Below, piece by piece: positions 1 through 6,737 of a stretch of DNA of 13,581 nucleotides; within the stretch, counting starts at the first letter, position 1; the number at the start of each line of letters is the position of its first letter. The notes under the pieces were generated by a model. The model was not told where the DNA came from. It searched no databases and saw only the letters and a list, made by a program, of their open reading frames with translations. Origin of the DNA: SIG565 sp045601525 (GTDB lineage Bacteria > Bacillota > Clostridia > Oscillospirales > Acutalibacteraceae). Position numbers and translations under genes: made by a program. The stretch is from contig JAZRZR010000022.1 of assembly GCA_045601525.1 (NCBI GenBank), positions 1-13,581 of the forward strand, given 5' to 3'.

Positions 1-51
1 ACCACAAATTTACATTTTTTCAATGCATTTATTAAACAAATTTTATCTATA

Positions 52-546
52 TTACCATTTATAATTATGCAACTGACCGAAATTCTGAAGACAGGGATAA
101 TTCCACTGCCTTAAAACCTCGTAAACACCTATTGCCACCGAATTTGAAAGGTTAAGGCTACGGGCATCATTTATCATAGGAATTCTAACGCATTTATCGG
201 GGTTTTCAAGCAATAATTCCTCAGGTAGCCCCTTGGTTTCCTTGCCGAAAAGCAAGTAACAATTATCGGGATACTCTATTTCGGTATGAGTATGCCTAGC
301 CTTGGTGGTGAAAAAATAAAAATCGCCTTGATTTTTAGCAAAAAAATCATCGATATTATCGTAATATGTGATGTCTAAATACTGCCAATAATCAAGCCCT
401 GCCCTCTTAAGTTTTTTATCATCTATCTTAAAGCCCATAGGACCAACTAGATGGAGTCTTGCCCCCGTAGCCGCACAGGTACGGGCAACATTTCCCGTAT
501 TTTGCGGTATTTCAGGCTCTACCATAACTATATTTACAACTGCCAT
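52..546 (-). CDS. trmL: tRNA (cytidine/uridine-34 2'-O)-methyltransferase TrmL
   Basis: The 164-residue product is a small SPOUT-class (trefoil-knot) methyltransferase. Family knowledge: TrmL uses S-adenosylmethionine to 2'-O-methylate the wobble base 34 of tRNA-Leu isoacceptors in the cytoplasm. Seen here: the N-terminal motif with PQNTGNVART (residues 14-23), the central motif LLFGKETKGLP (98-108), and the C-terminal knot motif with NDARSLNLSNSVAIG (126-140). These are the three conserved SPOUT blocks in TrmL order, and the length matches the minimal family form with no extra RNA-binding domain. The ATG is preceded by GGAGAGGG, which fixes the start. It is transcribed alone within the window, divergent from a membrane-protein gene. 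Specificity for tRNA-Leu is inferred from the family; the fold assignment is very secure. Confidence 0.95.
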   Translation of the reverse strand: MAVVNIVMVEPEIPQNTGNVARTCAATGARLHLVGPMGFKIDDKKLKRAGLDYWQYLDITYYDNIDDFFAKNQGDFYFFTTKARHTHTEIEYPDNCYLLFGKETKGLPEELLLENPDKCVRIPMINDARSLNLSNSVAIGVYEVLRQWNYPCLQNFGQLHNYKW

Positions 547-570
547 TTTACCCTCTCCTTTAACCCCAAT

Positions 571-600
571 ATTATACCTTTTCTAAATTGCTCTTGTCAA
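571..600 (-). promoter_or_regulatory. Sigma-A promoter of trmL, overlapping the opposite promoter
   Basis: On the minus strand a perfect TTGACA (595-600) is followed after 18 bp by a perfect TATAAT (571-576), about 25 bp upstream of the trmL start. The -35 lies on the same bases as the -35 of the divergent plus-strand promoter. Confidence 0.8.
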
Positions 601-622
601 GAAGTGTCTTTTACTGTATAAT
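594..622 (+). promoter_or_regulatory. Sigma-A promoter of the 172-residue membrane protein gene
   Basis: TTGTCA (594-599), a 17-bp spacer and TATAAT (617-622) lie about 30 bp before the ATG at 652. The -35 hexamer overlaps, on the other strand, the -35 hexamer of trmL, so only one of the two promoters is likely to be occupied by polymerase at a time. Confidence 0.75.
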
Positions 623-651
623 ATTCTTGCAATCTATTTTAGAGGTGAATT

Positions 652-1170
652 ATGAAATACGATTCAGAGATACTTAAAAAGGCTCTTGACTATCAATACA
701 AGCGTGGGATTACATATCAGCACACCGATGGGCCGATGTATAAAAGCGTTAGGGTTTTCGAGATTGTTTCCTTTGTGTATTTGATGGCATTTCAGTCCAT
801 TTTGCTCTTGGCGCTTTGGCTTGTGCCTAATGACAATCCCGCACACTATTTACAAAACACCCTTATCGCATTTATTCTTTTCACTATAGCGTTTGTGCTT
901 ATGTTTTTTAAGTTTAATCTTACCGCACTTATTCTTAACTGTGTGGGTATTGCCTTTAAGATTTCGCCTTTAATTCCCCTTTTGATTATGAATGTGGGTG
1001 TTGTGGATATTCAACCACAATTCTATTGGCAACACCTTTTCCCCGTAATCTTAATTTTTATCGGCAGTGTATGGCTTACGATAATAACACTTAAAGAGCG
1101 TTATATGATAAGGCGAGATTACAAATTGATTTTGGAAAAAGAATACACAAAAAATTCAGAGATTATATAA
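652..1170 (+). CDS. Four-helix integral membrane protein of unknown function
   Basis: I do not recognise a family. The 172-residue product has a soluble N-terminal stretch of about 34 residues rich in Lys, Tyr and Asp, then four hydrophobic segments at roughly 35-58, 67-88, 90-115 and 128-147, and a short basic tail. There is no cleavable signal peptide, and no catalytic or metal-binding motif is apparent. The ATG is preceded by AGAGGTGA at 641-648. The gene has its own sigma-A promoter and ends at a hairpin terminator, so it appears to be a single-gene transcript. Its promoter overlaps that of trmL, which links their expression physically but gives no clue to function. It is a real gene by promoter, ribosome site, length and terminator; its role is open. 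Confidence 0.8.
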   Translation: MKYDSEILKKALDYQYKRGITYQHTDGPMYKSVRVFEIVSFVYLMAFQSILLLALWLVPNDNPAHYLQNTLIAFILFTIAFVLMFFKFNLTALILNCVGIAFKISPLIPLLIMNVGVVDIQPQFYWQHLFPVILIFIGSVWLTIITLKERYMIRRDYKLILEKEYTKNSEII

Positions 1171-1171
1171 C

Positions 1172-1200
1172 AAAAACACCCTGCATGGCAGGGTGTTTTT
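1172..1200. terminator. Bidirectional intrinsic terminator
   Basis: A 13-bp inverted repeat (arms 1172-1184 and 1188-1200, loop ATG) has a CACCCTGC/GCAGGGTG core, with A-runs on the left arm and T-runs on the right. It begins one base after the stop of the membrane protein gene and overlaps the stop codon of the minus-strand gene by one base, so it can terminate both convergent transcripts. Confidence 0.9.
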
Positions 1201-1970
1201 TATATTATTTCGGTTATTTTATAAGGGGTTTTGATTGCCGCTTCTACTGCTCGTTTTATTACATCTTCAGTAACGGGGTCAAAGCCCAAACGCATACCCT
1301 CTTTTTCAACACCTGTTAAGGCCTTTAGGAAAACAAGACCTGCTATATAGCAAGCAAAATTTTCGCTTAAGTGGAATTTATCTCTTGTGAGAATAGGCAT
1401 TTTAGGGTTTGTGCGACAATTTTGAATTGCCGTTCCCGTCGGAGATACCAAATCAAGATTTTCAAGCGGCTCGATATGATTTTTTGTAAGTTCAGCGACC
1501 TTTCGATACATTAAAATCGGGTCATTATTGCAGGCGGCCAAATCCTTATGAACAAAATCAGGCTCATAAACCCAAGTCATATTAAAAGCAGTTTTTGCTT
1601 TGGTGCGCTCTTTAATATATTCAAGAAGGTCCGGCAAGCAAGAATAACACTCAAAGTCTAAATGGCTACTGCCATCAGCCTGTGTGCCATGCTGAATAGC
1701 CACCCAATCCCAAGTTTCGCTTTTCAAGGCATCGCCTATTTTGGTGTTAGGGGTAACCTTCCAACCGCTACCGTCATTAACCGCAAACTCATAAGCCGGC
1801 GCATCGTTGATTGCATTACTATAATGCAATTTAATGGAACAACCGCCGATATAAAGGTTGCCGACCTTGATTTTTTCAATACCTGCTCTATGCGCAATTT
1901 CAACCAAATGGCGTGTGGTATCCTGCGAAAAACTATTACCGATACAAAGTATTTTCCAATCTTTCGACAT
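1200..1970 (-). CDS. DUF4886 / SGNH-like hydrolase
   Basis: The 256-residue product has no signal peptide. It opens with a beta strand leading to GNSFS (residues 11-15), which fits SGNH block I with Ser13 as the likely nucleophile. A Gly-Gly at 42-43 could supply block II, and DKFH (197-200) matches the C-terminal DxxH that supplies Asp and His of the triad. This layout is typical of the DUF4886 family in the SGNH clan, whose members are predicted esterases or carbohydrate-active hydrolases; the substrate is unknown. The ATG is preceded by AAGGAG. The gene starts 12 bp after the stop of the upstream AEC permease, so the two are almost certainly co-transcribed and might act on the same compound. 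Family assignment is fairly secure; enzymatic activity is inferred from motifs. Confidence 0.8.
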   Translation of the reverse strand: MSKDWKILCIGNSFSQDTTRHLVEIAHRAGIEKIKVGNLYIGGCSIKLHYSNAINDAPAYEFAVNDGSGWKVTPNTKIGDALKSETWDWVAIQHGTQADGSSHLDFECYSCLPDLLEYIKERTKAKTAFNMTWVYEPDFVHKDLAACNNDPILMYRKVAELTKNHIEPLENLDLVSPTGTAIQNCRTNPKMPILTRDKFHLSENFACYIAGLVFLKALTGVEKEGMRLGFDPVTEDVIKRAVEAAIKTPYKITEII

Positions 1971-1982
1971 AATAATTCTCCT

Positions 1983-2876
1983 TTATATTAAGCAAATAAT
2001 AAGAGGAAATGTGATAATCGAAAAGAGGTGCGATAAAAAGGCAAGCCTTGCCCCATAAATCGGTGATTCGCCCGCCTTTTCGGCAAAGACTATACTGTTA
2101 AGACCGGTAGGCATTGACGATACAATAAGGCAAAGCGGCAAGAAATAATCTAACCTTAAACCCTTACACAACAAGAATACAATTAACGGAATTACGACAA
2201 GACGCAAAGCCACAACTATATATGCCTTGCCGTTTTTCAAAATTTCCTTTAGAGAAAAAGCCGAAAGAGCGATACCGGTAAGCAACATACTCAATGGTGC
2301 CACACTACTCGAAGCCAAGGCAAAAACACTTCCGAAAAACTCGGGCAATTTCAATCCGCTAAGACCTACTATCATACCTAAAAGAACCGATATAAACATA
2401 GGGTTACAAAGTTTTTTGGCCGACCACTCGCCCGTTAGTTTTGTATAACCAACGGTGTAGGAATATGCCGCAAAGAAAATACAAAAAGCAATCATATCGG
2501 TTAGCATTGCTTCGCCGAAAACTCCCTCAATCAAGGCATAACCCAAATAAGAATAGTTGGAAATGGTTAAAGAATATTCATACACCTTTTTTTCATATTT
2601 GTTTTTGGTTATAAAGTGGGTTAAAAGTTTTGATAAAAAGTGCAAAAAAACAATAAGCACGATACCAGCCAAAATCAGTTTATAACCCGATTTTATATAT
2701 GAAACTGTGAAGTTTTTGGAAAAGTTTGCAAACAACTTACAGGGGAGCAGCAAATTACAAAGCAAAAAAGATAAAACGCTTGTGTGTTGTTGAAGTTTTG
2801 GCTCCTTTTTACCAAAGAGAAAACCTGCGAGCAAAAAAGCATAAAAAATAAACAAATTTTCAAACACTACCGACAT
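1983..2876 (-). CDS. AEC (auxin efflux carrier) family permease
   Basis: The 297-residue, almost entirely hydrophobic protein has about ten membrane-spanning stretches in two halves. The last part (helices with LRLVVIPLIVF, then LIVSSMPTGLNSIVFAEKAG) is typical of the Mem_trans/AEC family, in which bacterial members export or import small organic acids such as malate. The substrate cannot be read from sequence. I chose the ATG at 2876 because AAAGGAG lies about 9 bases upstream; the in-frame ATG at 2900 would place that ribosome site inside the gene. The gene is followed after 12 bp by the DUF4886 hydrolase, forming a two-gene operon with its own sigma-A promoter. It is divergent from the sleB-like gene. 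Confidence 0.88.
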   Translation of the reverse strand: MSVVFENLFIFYAFLLAGFLFGKKEPKLQQHTSVLSFLLCNLLLPCKLFANFSKNFTVSYIKSGYKLILAGIVLIVFLHFLSKLLTHFITKNKYEKKVYEYSLTISNYSYLGYALIEGVFGEAMLTDMIAFCIFFAAYSYTVGYTKLTGEWSAKKLCNPMFISVLLGMIVGLSGLKLPEFFGSVFALASSSVAPLSMLLTGIALSAFSLKEILKNGKAYIVVALRLVVIPLIVFLLCKGLRLDYFLPLCLIVSSMPTGLNSIVFAEKAGESPIYGARLAFLSHLFSIITFPLIICLI

Positions 2877-2907
2877 TTTCAACACTCCTTTACAAAGCAC
2901 TTACCAC

Positions 2908-2936
2908 AGTATAATACACTTTTTTATATTTGTAAA
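2908..2936 (-). promoter_or_regulatory. Sigma-A promoter of the AEC permease-DUF4886 operon
   Basis: Minus-strand TTTACA (2931-2936), 17-bp spacer and TATACT (2908-2913) lie about 31 bp upstream of the chosen ATG at 2876. The placement supports the shorter start, since the alternative ATG at 2900 would leave only a few leader bases. Confidence 0.65.
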
Positions 2937-2987
2937 TAGCAAGTATATTTTTTTGCTTTTGAGACAAACTTTTTTTGAGGTGTTTTT

Positions 2988-3629
2988 ATGAAAAAAGCAG
3001 TTAAAATTACCGCTTTGCTTTTAATTCTTATGCTACTTATCTCACCTTTTTGCCTTTCTCTTAGCCGATACGGTTCACGGGGGCAAGAGGTTATTGCAAT
3101 ACAAAGCCGACTTTCAGCGCTAGGTTATTACACGGGCAAAATAGACGGAATATTCGGCTCTGCCACAAAGGCCGCCGTAATTAATTTTCAAAATGACAAG
3201 GGCCTTTCCTCCGATGGAATTGTAGGTAGCAAAACCCTTGCAGCGCTCGGTATAGATGGTGCCGAAAACGATTATACGAGCAACGACTATTATCTTTTGG
3301 CCCGTCTTATTTCGGCAGAAGCAAGAGGAGAAAGTTATTTAGGACAGGTGGCCGTAGGTGCCGTTGTGTTAAACCGAGTTGAGCACCCCTCATTCCCCGA
3401 TACTATAACCTCGGTTATCTATCAAAAGGGAGCCTTCAGTTGCCTTTATGACGGGCAGTTTAACGAGCCGATAAGTGATAGCGCCTATGCCGCTGCACGA
3501 GATGCTCTAAATGGCATGGACCCATCGGGCGGGGCGATATATTACTTTAACCCAAACACCGCTACAAACAGTTGGATTTGGTCCAGACCCGTTATTACCA
3601 CCATTGGCAACCATATTTTTTGCGCATAA
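2988..3629 (+). CDS. sleB: Spore cortex-lytic enzyme, SleB-type
   Basis: The 213-residue product has an N-terminal signal sequence (Lys-Lys followed by a hydrophobic core at about 8-24), then a peptidoglycan-binding type 1 domain (about 27-88, with LGYYTGKIDGIFG) and a C-terminal hydrolase_2 domain (about 100-212). The catalytic region contains LISAEARGE (108-116), with Glu111 the expected catalytic acid, and the conserved C-terminal stretch IGNHIFC. Family knowledge: SleB is a lytic transglycosylase that cleaves muramic-lactam-containing spore cortex peptidoglycan during germination; related CwlJ/YkvT-like proteins share the catalytic domain. The two-domain order and length match SleB. The ATG is preceded by GAGGTG at 2977-2982. 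There is no adjacent ypeB, the usual partner in Bacillus, within the window. It implies a spore-forming host. A paralogue with another cell-wall role is possible. Confidence 0.88.
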   Translation: MKKAVKITALLLILMLLISPFCLSLSRYGSRGQEVIAIQSRLSALGYYTGKIDGIFGSATKAAVINFQNDKGLSSDGIVGSKTLAALGIDGAENDYTSNDYYLLARLISAEARGESYLGQVAVGAVVLNRVEHPSFPDTITSVIYQKGAFSCLYDGQFNEPISDSAYAAARDALNGMDPSGGAIYYFNPNTATNSWIWSRPVITTIGNHIFCA

Positions 3630-3655
3630 AAAAAGCACCGAAACGGTGCTTTTTT
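3629..3655. terminator. Bidirectional intrinsic terminator
   Basis: A 12-bp stem (3629-3640 pairing with 3644-3655, loop AAA) has a GCACCG/CGGTGC core flanked by an A-run on the left and a T-run on the right. It lies between the stop of the sleB-like gene (overlapping its last base) and the stop of the convergent GH20 gene two bases away, so it can serve both strands. Confidence 0.9.
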
Positions 3656-3657
3656 CA

Positions 3658-5469
3658 TTAAATGGGTATAATGCTCGGGCTCATCACCTTGCTGTGCCAA
3701 ACCTTGAAATCATCTTCAATTAGTTTTTCATCAAGTTCAACTATCGTGGATAATCTTCCCTCAAGATAATCGTTTAACTGCTCAGAACGAAGTTTTGCCA
3801 TTTCAATGGCACCGCCGATACGGATAATTACATGCTCAATTCCGTTTGGCTTTTTATCATTAAGCCAATCTTTTTTATAAAGTTCAATAAAGAGCCTATA
3901 ATCTTCGATTAGTTGCGGAATTTTTTCATTGGCAACCTTTTCTAAATAATCTTTGTCGCCATTATCATAGGCTTCCCTAACCTTATTAAGAAGTTCGCAT
4001 TTTATTGCGGTTAGTTTTGCAATTTGATGAACGAGTTGATAATAATCAAAGTGGCGGTCCTTCTCTTGCATATATTCGTATGCTTTATCCCTTGCGGTTG
4101 TTACCTCTTTCATAACGGTATCGTAATCATACTTAATATTTGTGAGGTTGTAGAAAATGTCGCCGTATATCATTTTTCTTGAAAAATAATAATCATCATT
4201 CAAGCCGCCATGCACACGGCCAAGTTCAAACTTGCGCTCAAAGGGCATCTTGGTTAAAAATTCGCTAACCTCAAATATATCCTTTTCGGTGCAATCAAGA
4301 CCTCTATAGCAATACTCCGAGAATATTGGCAAGCAAGGTATTGAATGGAGATAGTTGGTTTCTTCACCGTTATCACCGAAAACCGCACACATAAACATTT
4401 TTTGTTTATTTTCGAGTGCTACCTGCAAAAACGGAATAGAGGTTTTATATGTAAAGGGTGTATCATCCACAAACCCCTCCCAAGTCCATATAGCACCAAT
4501 CAATTTCATTGGGCGTCCTAAATTCATATGCTCATCAAGATAGTGCTGATAATCCTTTTTGTCAAGATGATAATAGTCCCAATAGGTAATTATCATATCC
4601 TCGGGAATAGTAGCCGCATCCTTGGGTGTAAGATGAACGCTCGCATCATAATAATGATGGAATTTAGACTTGTTTCTAAAAAACATATCGCCATCAATAG
4701 TGGGATTGAAATTATATTTTTTAGCGATTTCATACATTCTTGCGGCGTGTCGTTGGAATATTTCCGAGCGTGGCTCGTAGCCTTTTTTATCGGCAAAAAC
4801 TCCTGTGCCCAAATCATGCGCCTCATCAAGATTAAGACTTAAATATTTCGCATTTGGGAAAATCTCACGCATATAGGAAATAGCCTTTTCTAAAAACTCA
4901 TAGGTTTTAGGCTCATCTACCAAAAGACATTCCGAAGTATCTCTGATAGGTTTGGCTTCTTCCCATTGGAGATACTGCCCCATATGCCCAAGTGACTGTA
5001 CATTAGGAATAACCTCAAGCCCGAAAGCGTCACAGTAGCGGCTAAACTCGGTCATTTCCTCTCTTGAATAGCGGCCACGCAAATATCCCAAACGAGGATA
5101 GCCCTCAAGTTCAAAAACATCTTCCATATAAAGACTTATATGAGTAAACCCAAGCGCTGCAAGGGTTTCTACCCATCTTTTAAGACTGTTTATTGTAAAA
5201 ACACCGTTACGGGCAACATCTAATGAAAACGCAAGCATATCAAAGTGAGGCTTTTGGACAAGTTCAAAAGCGCCCTCTTCCCACTTCATTGACAAAAGCA
5301 ATAAAGCTCTTGCAAATTGCGGGCGGGTTTTACACCCGATTACTGCTTTTTTACCATCGTAGCTAATTTTAATGCCATCAAAATCTATAATTTCTATTTC
5401 CCCTGTATATTCCGAATCAACAAAGTTAAAGATTTTTTCTTTGATAAAACTTTGCTCTTGATTTAACAC
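3658..5469 (-). CDS. Cytoplasmic GH20 beta-N-acetylhexosaminidase (GcnA-like)
   Basis: The product is 603 residues counting from the GTG at 5469. The GH20 TIM barrel begins near residue 78 with FSLDVARNGVFTINSLKRW, the strand with the conserved Asp-x-x-Arg, and carries the adjacent catalytic pair Asp215-Glu216 in LNLDEAHDLG. SLGHM (159-163), AIWTWEG (326-332) and FGDNGEET (364-371) are likely sugar-pocket segments. A small alpha/beta domain precedes the barrel and a helical domain follows it, as in GcnA-type enzymes that remove terminal GlcNAc or GalNAc by substrate-assisted catalysis. No signal peptide is present, so it probably acts on imported oligosaccharides or muropeptides. Start choice: an AAAGGGGG site lies about 7 bases before the GTG but only 1 base before an upstream TTG at 5475. 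It converges with the sleB-like gene and is divergent from the heat-shock operon. GH20 assignment is good; the substrate is inferred. Confidence 0.85.
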   Translation of the reverse strand: MLNQEQSFIKEKIFNFVDSEYTGEIEIIDFDGIKISYDGKKAVIGCKTRPQFARALLLLSMKWEEGAFELVQKPHFDMLAFSLDVARNGVFTINSLKRWVETLAALGFTHISLYMEDVFELEGYPRLGYLRGRYSREEMTEFSRYCDAFGLEVIPNVQSLGHMGQYLQWEEAKPIRDTSECLLVDEPKTYEFLEKAISYMREIFPNAKYLSLNLDEAHDLGTGVFADKKGYEPRSEIFQRHAARMYEIAKKYNFNPTIDGDMFFRNKSKFHHYYDASVHLTPKDAATIPEDMIITYWDYYHLDKKDYQHYLDEHMNLGRPMKLIGAIWTWEGFVDDTPFTYKTSIPFLQVALENKQKMFMCAVFGDNGEETNYLHSIPCLPIFSEYCYRGLDCTEKDIFEVSEFLTKMPFERKFELGRVHGGLNDDYYFSRKMIYGDIFYNLTNIKYDYDTVMKEVTTARDKAYEYMQEKDRHFDYYQLVHQIAKLTAIKCELLNKVREAYDNGDKDYLEKVANEKIPQLIEDYRLFIELYKKDWLNDKKPNGIEHVIIRIGGAIEMAKLRSEQLNDYLEGRLSTIVELDEKLIEDDFKVWHSKVMSPSIIPI

Positions 5470-5497
5470 GGCCAAGCCCCCTTTGTTTTGTATTTAC

Positions 5498-5503
5498 ATT
5501 ATA
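5498..5503 (-). promoter_or_regulatory. Possible proximal -10 element for the GH20 gene
   Basis: A perfect minus-strand TATAAT lies about 29 bp before the GTG start, but no good -35 is seen 16-18 bp upstream of it. It could be a weak or activator-dependent promoter, or chance in an AT-rich region. Confidence 0.35.
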
Positions 5504-5550
5504 CAATATAATTGCATTAAATAACATACACTATTTTGATATTTTTTTGT

Positions 5551-5579
5551 ATGATATTGATTTTTCGAAGGAAAGTCAA
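5551..5579 (-). promoter_or_regulatory. Candidate distal promoter of the GH20 gene, overlapping the CtsR box
   Basis: Minus-strand TTGACT (5574-5579), 17-bp spacer and TATCAT (5551-5556) point towards the GH20 gene, giving a leader of about 75 bases. The -35 is part of the left CtsR half-site read on the other strand, a placement that would allow CtsR to block it. Spacing is ideal, but the hexamers are imperfect. Confidence 0.45.
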
Positions 5580-5590
5580 AGAAAGTCAAA
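5574..5590 (+). promoter_or_regulatory. CtsR operator (tandem heptamer box)
   Basis: AGTCAAAGAAAGTCAAA is two AGTCAAA heptamers separated by GAA. It matches every position of the published CtsR consensus RGTCAAA-NAN-RGTCAAA. CtsR is the class III heat-shock repressor of clp genes in Firmicutes. The box ends 18 bp before the -35 of the hrcA promoter, so it could add a second layer of repression to the dnaK operon, and it also overlaps a possible -35 of the divergent GH20 gene. No ctsR gene lies in the window. Confidence 0.8.
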
Positions 5591-5608
5591 AAATATTTTC
5601 GAAAAGTA

Positions 5609-5636
5609 TTGACAAATGCTAAAAACGGGTTATAAT
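5609..5636 (+). promoter_or_regulatory. Sigma-A promoter of the hrcA-grpE-dnaK-dnaJ operon
   Basis: Perfect TTGACA (5609-5614) and perfect TATAAT (5631-5636) are separated by 16 bp. Transcription would begin near 5643, directly at the edge of the CIRCE element, the normal arrangement for HrcA-controlled class I heat-shock operons. Confidence 0.92.
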
Positions 5637-5643
5637 GTAATTG

Positions 5644-5670
5644 TTAGCACTCGAAGTGCGAGAGTGCTAA
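5644..5670. promoter_or_regulatory. CIRCE operator (HrcA binding site)
   Basis: TTAGCACTC (5644-5652), a 9-bp spacer and GAGTGCTAA (5662-5670) form the canonical CIRCE inverted repeat with no mismatch in either arm. It covers roughly +2 to +28 of the transcript, so bound HrcA would block initiation, and as RNA it forms a hairpin in the hrcA leader. It makes the operon autoregulated. Confidence 0.98.
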
Positions 5671-5693
5671 TTTTGTCGAAAAGAGGTGTGGAG

Positions 5694-6737
5694 ATGGAAC
5701 TTTCCGAGCGCAAAAAGCAAATTCTTGCCGCTATCGTGAAGGCTTATATAATGAGCGGCGAGCCAATCGGTTCAAAAATGCTTTGCGATATTTTGGAAAA
5801 TGCCCCCTCCTCAGCAACCCTTAGAAACGAAATGAGTTCACTTTGCAACATGGGTTTTCTTGAGCAGCCTCACACCTCGGCAGGCCGCGTTCCCACTCCC
5901 TCGGCATATCGGTTATATGTTGAGGATATGATGCCTATGGGTGAGATTTCACAAAGCGATAAAGAAATAATCGACAGTGCTATTTCAAACTCTAATTGCG
6001 ACCCCGAGCATTTACCCGAGGCTACTGCAAAATTGCTTAGTGATTTAACAGGACTTCCCGTGGTTGCCGCAAATATTTCAAAATTCGGTCCCACTATAAA
6101 AAAGGTTGAATATATGCGTTTGGGGCTAAACTCCTTAATGCTTTTTGTTGTGACATCGGATGGGCGCACACGAAGTCGCCTTTGTCATATTGAAAAGGGT
6201 TGCGACAGTATCGATTTTACACTTTTCGATAAAATACTTTGTGATAAAATTCTTGATAAAAGCGCTAAATCTCTTTCCCCTGCCGCTATGCAAAGCATAT
6301 TTGTTTCGGCAGGAAGCGGCGCCTTTCCACTTATGCCGTTATTCGCATTTTTATTTGATATGATATCTGATATTTCGAAATCTGATATAAATATAGTTGG
6401 CACATCAAACATATACGCCTTTTGTCCTGCAAGAGATGATGCCGATAAGATAATTTCCTTGCTCACAAAAAAGGATACGATTTTAGAAATAATTTCAAAA
6501 AGCGATGCTAATGTGGGTATAGTGCTCGGTGCTGAAACACCGTATTCCGCACTTAATAACTCAAGTGTTGTGTTTGCTAAATACGGCTCTAACGACTATA
6601 TGGGAAGCCTTTGCATTATAGGACCCACCCGTATGTCTTACGAACATATATTACCTTGTATAAGATATGCCGCCCTTCGCCTTTCGGAGAGATTGGCGGT
6701 ATCACTTAAGGATATGGAGGAACAACTTAATGTCTGA
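5694..6737 (+). CDS. hrcA: Heat-inducible transcription repressor HrcA
   Basis: The 347-residue product represses class I heat-shock operons by binding CIRCE; family knowledge is that its activity depends on the GroE chaperonin. Seen here: an N-terminal winged helix (about 1-75) with SERKKQILAAIVKAYIMSGE, the recognition region SSATLRNEMSSLCNMGFL, and the strongly conserved HTSAGRVPTPSAYRLYV. A GAF-like and dimerisation core follows. Length is normal for the family. I chose the ATG at 5694, preceded by AGAGGTG. An in-frame extension to 5616 would read through the -10 box and CIRCE and is untenable. It is the first gene of the operon, and its end overlaps the grpE start by 8 bases. Confidence 0.97.
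   Translation: MELSERKKQILAAIVKAYIMSGEPIGSKMLCDILENAPSSATLRNEMSSLCNMGFLEQPHTSAGRVPTPSAYRLYVEDMMPMGEISQSDKEIIDSAISNSNCDPEHLPEATAKLLSDLTGLPVVAANISKFGPTIKKVEYMRLGLNSLMLFVVTSDGRTRSRLCHIEKGCDSIDFTLFDKILCDKILDKSAKSLSPAAMQSIFVSAGSGAFPLMPLFAFLFDMISDISKSDINIVGTSNIYAFCPARDDADKIISLLTKKDTILEIISKSDANVGIVLGAETPYSALNNSSVVFAKYGSNDYMGSLCIIGPTRMSYEHILPCIRYAALRLSERLAVSLKDMEEQLNV

Noticed and set aside
1..51. Left window edge beyond trmL
   Set aside because: Only 51 AT-rich bases; no clear terminator hairpin or gene end can be supported.
2943..2971. Possible sporulation sigma-G/F promoter for the sleB-like gene (GTATA, 17 bp, CAAACTT)
   Set aside because: The -10 part matches poorly and transcription would start on top of the ribosome binding site, so the match is probably chance. 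The real promoter was not identified.
5470..5475. TTG at 5475 as the start of the GH20 gene
   Set aside because: The AAAGGGGG ribosome site would be only about one base from the start; the GTG at 5469 has normal spacing.
5616..5693. In-frame N-terminal extension of hrcA from an ATG at 5616
   Set aside because: It would lie over the -10 box and the CIRCE element and upstream of the expected transcription start; the conserved HrcA N-terminus and ribosome site fix the start at 5694.
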